From Sporocytophaga sp. (GTDB lineage Bacteria > Bacteroidota > Bacteroidia > Cytophagales > Cytophagaceae): a stretch of 64,000 bases of DNA. This document shows positions 62,697 to 64,000 of this stretch, piece after piece; position 1 is the stretch's first letter; the number at the start of each line of letters is the position of its first letter. The stretch is taken from the NCBI GenBank assembly GCA_024707265.1, contig JANQAB010000010.1, positions 744,001-808,000 on the forward strand, written 5' to 3'. The notes under the pieces are model-generated. The model searched no databases. It worked only from the letters and a program-made list of their open reading frames with translations, and was not told the origin of the DNA. The position numbers were made by a program, and so were the translations under genes.

Positions 62697-64000
62697 CTTC
62701 TTTTATATTTAAAAATGAGGTTTCCACTTTAATAGGATGTTCTATACTTTTAACAAGTACCGGAACAATGGTTTTATCTGCGTGGACTTTGCTGCCGGAA
62801 GAAGCTGACGTTGATTGTGCTTCTTGTCGTCTTCTTTGGTTGTCAAACCAATATCTCTTTTTATCGAAAGGATAGGATGGCAAACTGACTATCTCAGGCT
62901 TTGATGATGTGTACATTATATTCCAATCTACTTCCCCACCCGAGCACCATATTTCAAGAAGTTTTTCGTAATCTTTAGTATCCGCCAGCTCTCTAAGAAG
63001 TATGTTGTCAATACTCCTTCCGTCAATCTGAAGCAATGATTCGTCTTCGCTAGTATTCAGGCTTAATACAGTTGAATTCTCCGCTAAAAAGTCATTTAAA
63101 TTTTCCTTTATGGCTTCAATACTCTCACAGACAAAACCTATTCTTTCTTCCATAGCTTCTCTTCCTGTCTGAAGCGTATAAGCTACACTGTGTAAGTCAA
63201 CACGAGGATTTGACTCCAGGTATGTTTTAAGATTCTCGGCTTTTGCTTTAAGTCTGTCAACATTTCTGGCAGACAAAAGGATTATTGCAGGTTCGGAGCT
63301 GATAAAGGCCTTTTTCTTTGAAGAAACATACTCCTGAAGGATTACATGAGCATTACTTCCTCCTGCACCAAAGCTGCTGATTCCGGCAAGTAGCGGCTTG
63401 TGGTCATGAGATTTCCAATCCTCCAGTTCCTGCTGAACCTTAAATGGGGTATCTTCAAAAACTATATTGGGATTAAGTACAGAAGAATGAAGTGATGGTA
63501 CCAATTGCTTGTACTTAAGCTGAAGTAGTACTTTAGTAAGACCAGATATCCCAGCCGCAGATTCGCAATGTCCTATATTTGACTTTACTGATCCAATTCG
63601 GCAATACTGTTTCTTATCAGTTGAAAATGCTTCCGTTAACCCTGCTATTTCGATCGGATCTCCCAGGCTGGTACCAGTACCATGCGCCTCTACATAGCTC
63701 AGATCGTTGGCTTTCACCCCTGCTTTCTTCAGTGATTTTTTAATCAAAGCTGCATGTGCTTTCGGATTGGGTACGGTATATCCATTCGTCTTTCCACTAT
63801 GATTCAGAGATGCCGCTTTGATAACTCCATAAATCCTGTCTCCATCCTCTTCGGCTTTGCGTAAAGATTTCAAAATAACAGCGCCTACACCTTCGCCCGG
63901 CACATAGCCATCTCCTCCTTCACCGAAACTTTCGCATCTTCCCTTACTGGACACAAACCTTCCCTGGCTTAATAATAGATATTTACCCGGATGAATACTT
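62689..64000 (-). CDS. PKS megaenzyme segment: KS (C-terminal part) and linker, open at window edge
   Basis: The frame is open to the window end as SIHPGKYLLLSQGRFVSSKG, so the gene continues beyond. It contains the second half of a KS (GEGGDGYVPGEGVGAVILK, VEAHGTGTSLGDP, SNIGHCESAAGISG, both catalytic histidines intact) ending at GAGGSNAHVILQEY. Next is the KS-AT linker with the post-KS motif SLPSYPFDKKRYWF, where trans-AT normally docks. Frame ends at an A8 run; dropping one A gives EEKK-IVLEDLSVLPEAS and leads into the next ACP. The short linker implies no DH or KR in this module. Confidence 0.9.

Noticed and set aside
38414-64000. Integrated AT domains in the modules
   Set aside because: The segments between KS and the next domain are short linkers with YPFARxxYW motifs and no GHSxGE; the AT function is supplied by the separate AT-ER gene.
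1-64000. CRISPR arrays, insertion sequences or rRNA genes
   Set aside because: I saw no regular spacer-repeat array, transposase frame or rRNA-like stretch in the window.

Overview
The window looks like a chromosomal piece of a Bacteroidota bacterium, most likely a Cytophagales-type member. The evidence is a short primary sigma factor (287 aa), several secreted proteins with type IX secretion (T9SS) C-terminal sorting domains, a bacillithiol gene (bshB1), and a TAnnTTTG-type promoter in front of rpsO. I cannot name the species from sequence alone.

Positions 1-27,900 are ordinary chromosome. They hold pdxH (cut by the window edge), bshB1, an M23/LysM peptidase, trxB, a small lipoprotein, rpoD, pnp, rpsO and an LptF/LptG-type permease. 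Next come T9SS-exported surface proteins, an APC-family permease, an aldo/keto reductase, an outer-membrane phospholipase A, a WG-repeat protein, a 3-methyladenine glycosylase and an SpmA-SpmB-like fusion membrane protein. Strong hairpin terminators separate several units. Positions 27,868-29,077 are a gene-free stretch with a tRNA-like T-arm fragment, and this marks the edge of the next region.

Positions 29,078-64,000 are a trans-AT polyketide/nonribosomal peptide cluster that runs off the right edge. Plus-strand genes encode an Sfp-type phosphopantetheinyl transferase and a metallo-beta-lactamase-fold protein. Minus-strand genes encode an acyl-hydrolase-like AT, a complete beta-branching (HMG-CoA-synthase) cassette of donor ACP, decarboxylating KS (Cys to Ser), HCS, ECH1 and ECH2, and a trans-acting AT-ER fusion. 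The remaining 25.6 kb is what appears to be one giant reading frame. Its domain order in synthesis direction is: (KS)-ACP-ER / KS-ACP-ACP / KS-DH-KR-ACP / KS-ECH-ACP-ACP / KS-FAD oxidoreductase-ACP / C-A-PCP / C-A(with N-methyltransferase)-PCP-reductase. The trans AT would load the ACPs, the cassette would put a beta-branch on the tandem-ACP module with the embedded ECH, two amino acids would be added (codes resemble Ala and Val), and the reductase would release an aldehyde or alcohol.

The most unusual element is a phytoene-desaturase/retinol-saturase-like FAD oxidoreductase built into the last PKS module between KS and ACP. A second general observation is that at least eleven genes or domains are interrupted by one- or two-base shifts, nearly all in homopolymers. 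This points to consensus sequence errors rather than true gene decay, so fragments are annotated separately but described as parts of single genes.
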